Shown here: positions 62,527 through 62,695 of the stretch, piece after piece
Numbering within the stretch: the first letter of the stretch is position 1
How the letters are laid out: each line of letters begins with the position of its first letter
DNA from: a bacterium
GTDB lineage: Bacteria; Gemmatimonadota; Gemmatimonadetes; Gemmatimonadales; Gemmatimonadaceae
Reading direction: 5' to 3'
Length of the DNA: 62,695 nucleotides
Assembly (NCBI GenBank): GCA_027484025.1
Contig: JAIXTI010000031.1
Coordinates: 1 to 62,695 of the forward strand
Notes under the pieces: model-generated
The model's database searches: none
What the model saw: only the letters and a program-made list of their open reading frames with translations
What the model was told of the DNA's origin: nothing
Translations under genes and position numbers: made by a program

Positions 62527-62695
62527 TCAGGCCGGATGCTGCGTCAGCAAGGAGTCGAGTCGCGTGCGATCGATGTTGCGTCCGCTCACGACCGCCACGA
62601 GGGGCCCCGACGGCGCCTTGAGATGACCGTGACGCAGCGCCGCCACGGTGACCGCGCCGGCGCCTTCGACCGCCATGCCGGCGGTGCGCTGCAGC
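62527..62695 (-). CDS. Threonine/serine dehydratase, 3' part only
   Basis: The frame ends at 62527 and runs off the right edge, so only the last ~55 residues are visible. They read AGMAVEGAGAVTVAALRHG, then LVAVVSGRNIDRTRLDSLLT, the end of a fold-type II PLP dehydratase (IlvA/TdcB/serine dehydratase; VVSG-NID is the usual signature). Start, PLP lysine and any ACT domain lie outside. Confidence 0.75.
   Translation of the reverse strand, partial: LQRTAGMAVEGAGAVTVAALRHGHLKAPSGPLVAVVSGRNIDRTRLDSLLTQHPA

Noticed and set aside
1-62695. CRISPR arrays, tRNA, rRNA, insertion sequences
   Set aside because: No regular direct repeats with spacers, no tRNA-like cloverleafs and no transposase or integrase frames were recognised by eye.

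Overview
The window (62,695 bp, high G+C, strong G/C bias at third codon positions) is a bacterial chromosome segment. Starts that lack a Shine-Dalgarno site are common and operons are often joined by 4-nt ATGA/GTGA overlaps. The gene content (imuA/imuB with dnaE2, an ECF sigma factor with paired DUF4097 proteins, a KaiC-like cluster, gene families seen in soil and freshwater bacteria) would fit Gemmatimonadota, possibly Gemmatimonas. That placement is inferred from gene content and not proven. I see no rRNA, tRNA, CRISPR array, transposase or integrase.

Left part (1-10.1 kb): a TerB/DUF533-like protein runs off the left edge, followed by a YidB-like protein with a terminator and two very small proteins. 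A tightly coupled four-gene signalling operon (2144-6310) encodes a LuxR-type regulator with a degenerate receiver, an unknown helical protein, a two-domain KaiC-like ATPase and a PAS histidine kinase with a degenerate receiver. dnaE2, encoding the error-prone polymerase, converges on it and is itself divergent from a close homologue of photoactive yellow protein.

10.5-22.5 kb: a nucleotide pyrophosphatase-like enzyme and a P-type Ca2+ ATPase form one operon, divergent from pstS-pstC-pstA-pstB1-pstB2. The two PstB ATPases carry complementary motif losses that point to an asymmetric heterodimer. imuA-imuB follow on the opposite strand with a 419-nt overlap, then phhB.

22.5-32.4 kb (minus strand): an ECF sigma/anti-sigma pair is co-transcribed with two DUF4097 proteins. 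Next come a HAD phosphatase and a two-gene SNF2-helicase plus large Eco57I/PglX-like methylase locus, which is a candidate defence module.

32.5-46.5 kb (mostly plus): a D-amino-acid transaminase-like enzyme, LD-carboxypeptidase, rhodanese, NUDIX and gamma-glutamyltransferase genes. Then a manganese operon mntH-uspA-mntR with a clear MntR-type operator in the mntH promoter, an FtsX/MacB-type export operon ending in a permease/AttH-like fusion, two tandem paralogous secreted proteins and a DUF72 protein.

46.5-62.7 kb: glgB with a histone-H1-like tail, surf1, a secreted protein, a UDP-glucuronate epimerase-like enzyme, eamA/mgtE, a cysteine-less HMA-like protein, a hydroxyisobutyrate dehydrogenase/cysteine desulfurase/lipoprotein/thioesterase operon, an envelope protein, an MFS exporter, ribonuclease Z, a KGG-repeat protein and a partial threonine dehydratase.

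A recurring feature is a TANNNT -10 hexamer 5-7 nt before the ATG of many monocistronic or operon-leading genes. This implies widespread leaderless transcription.
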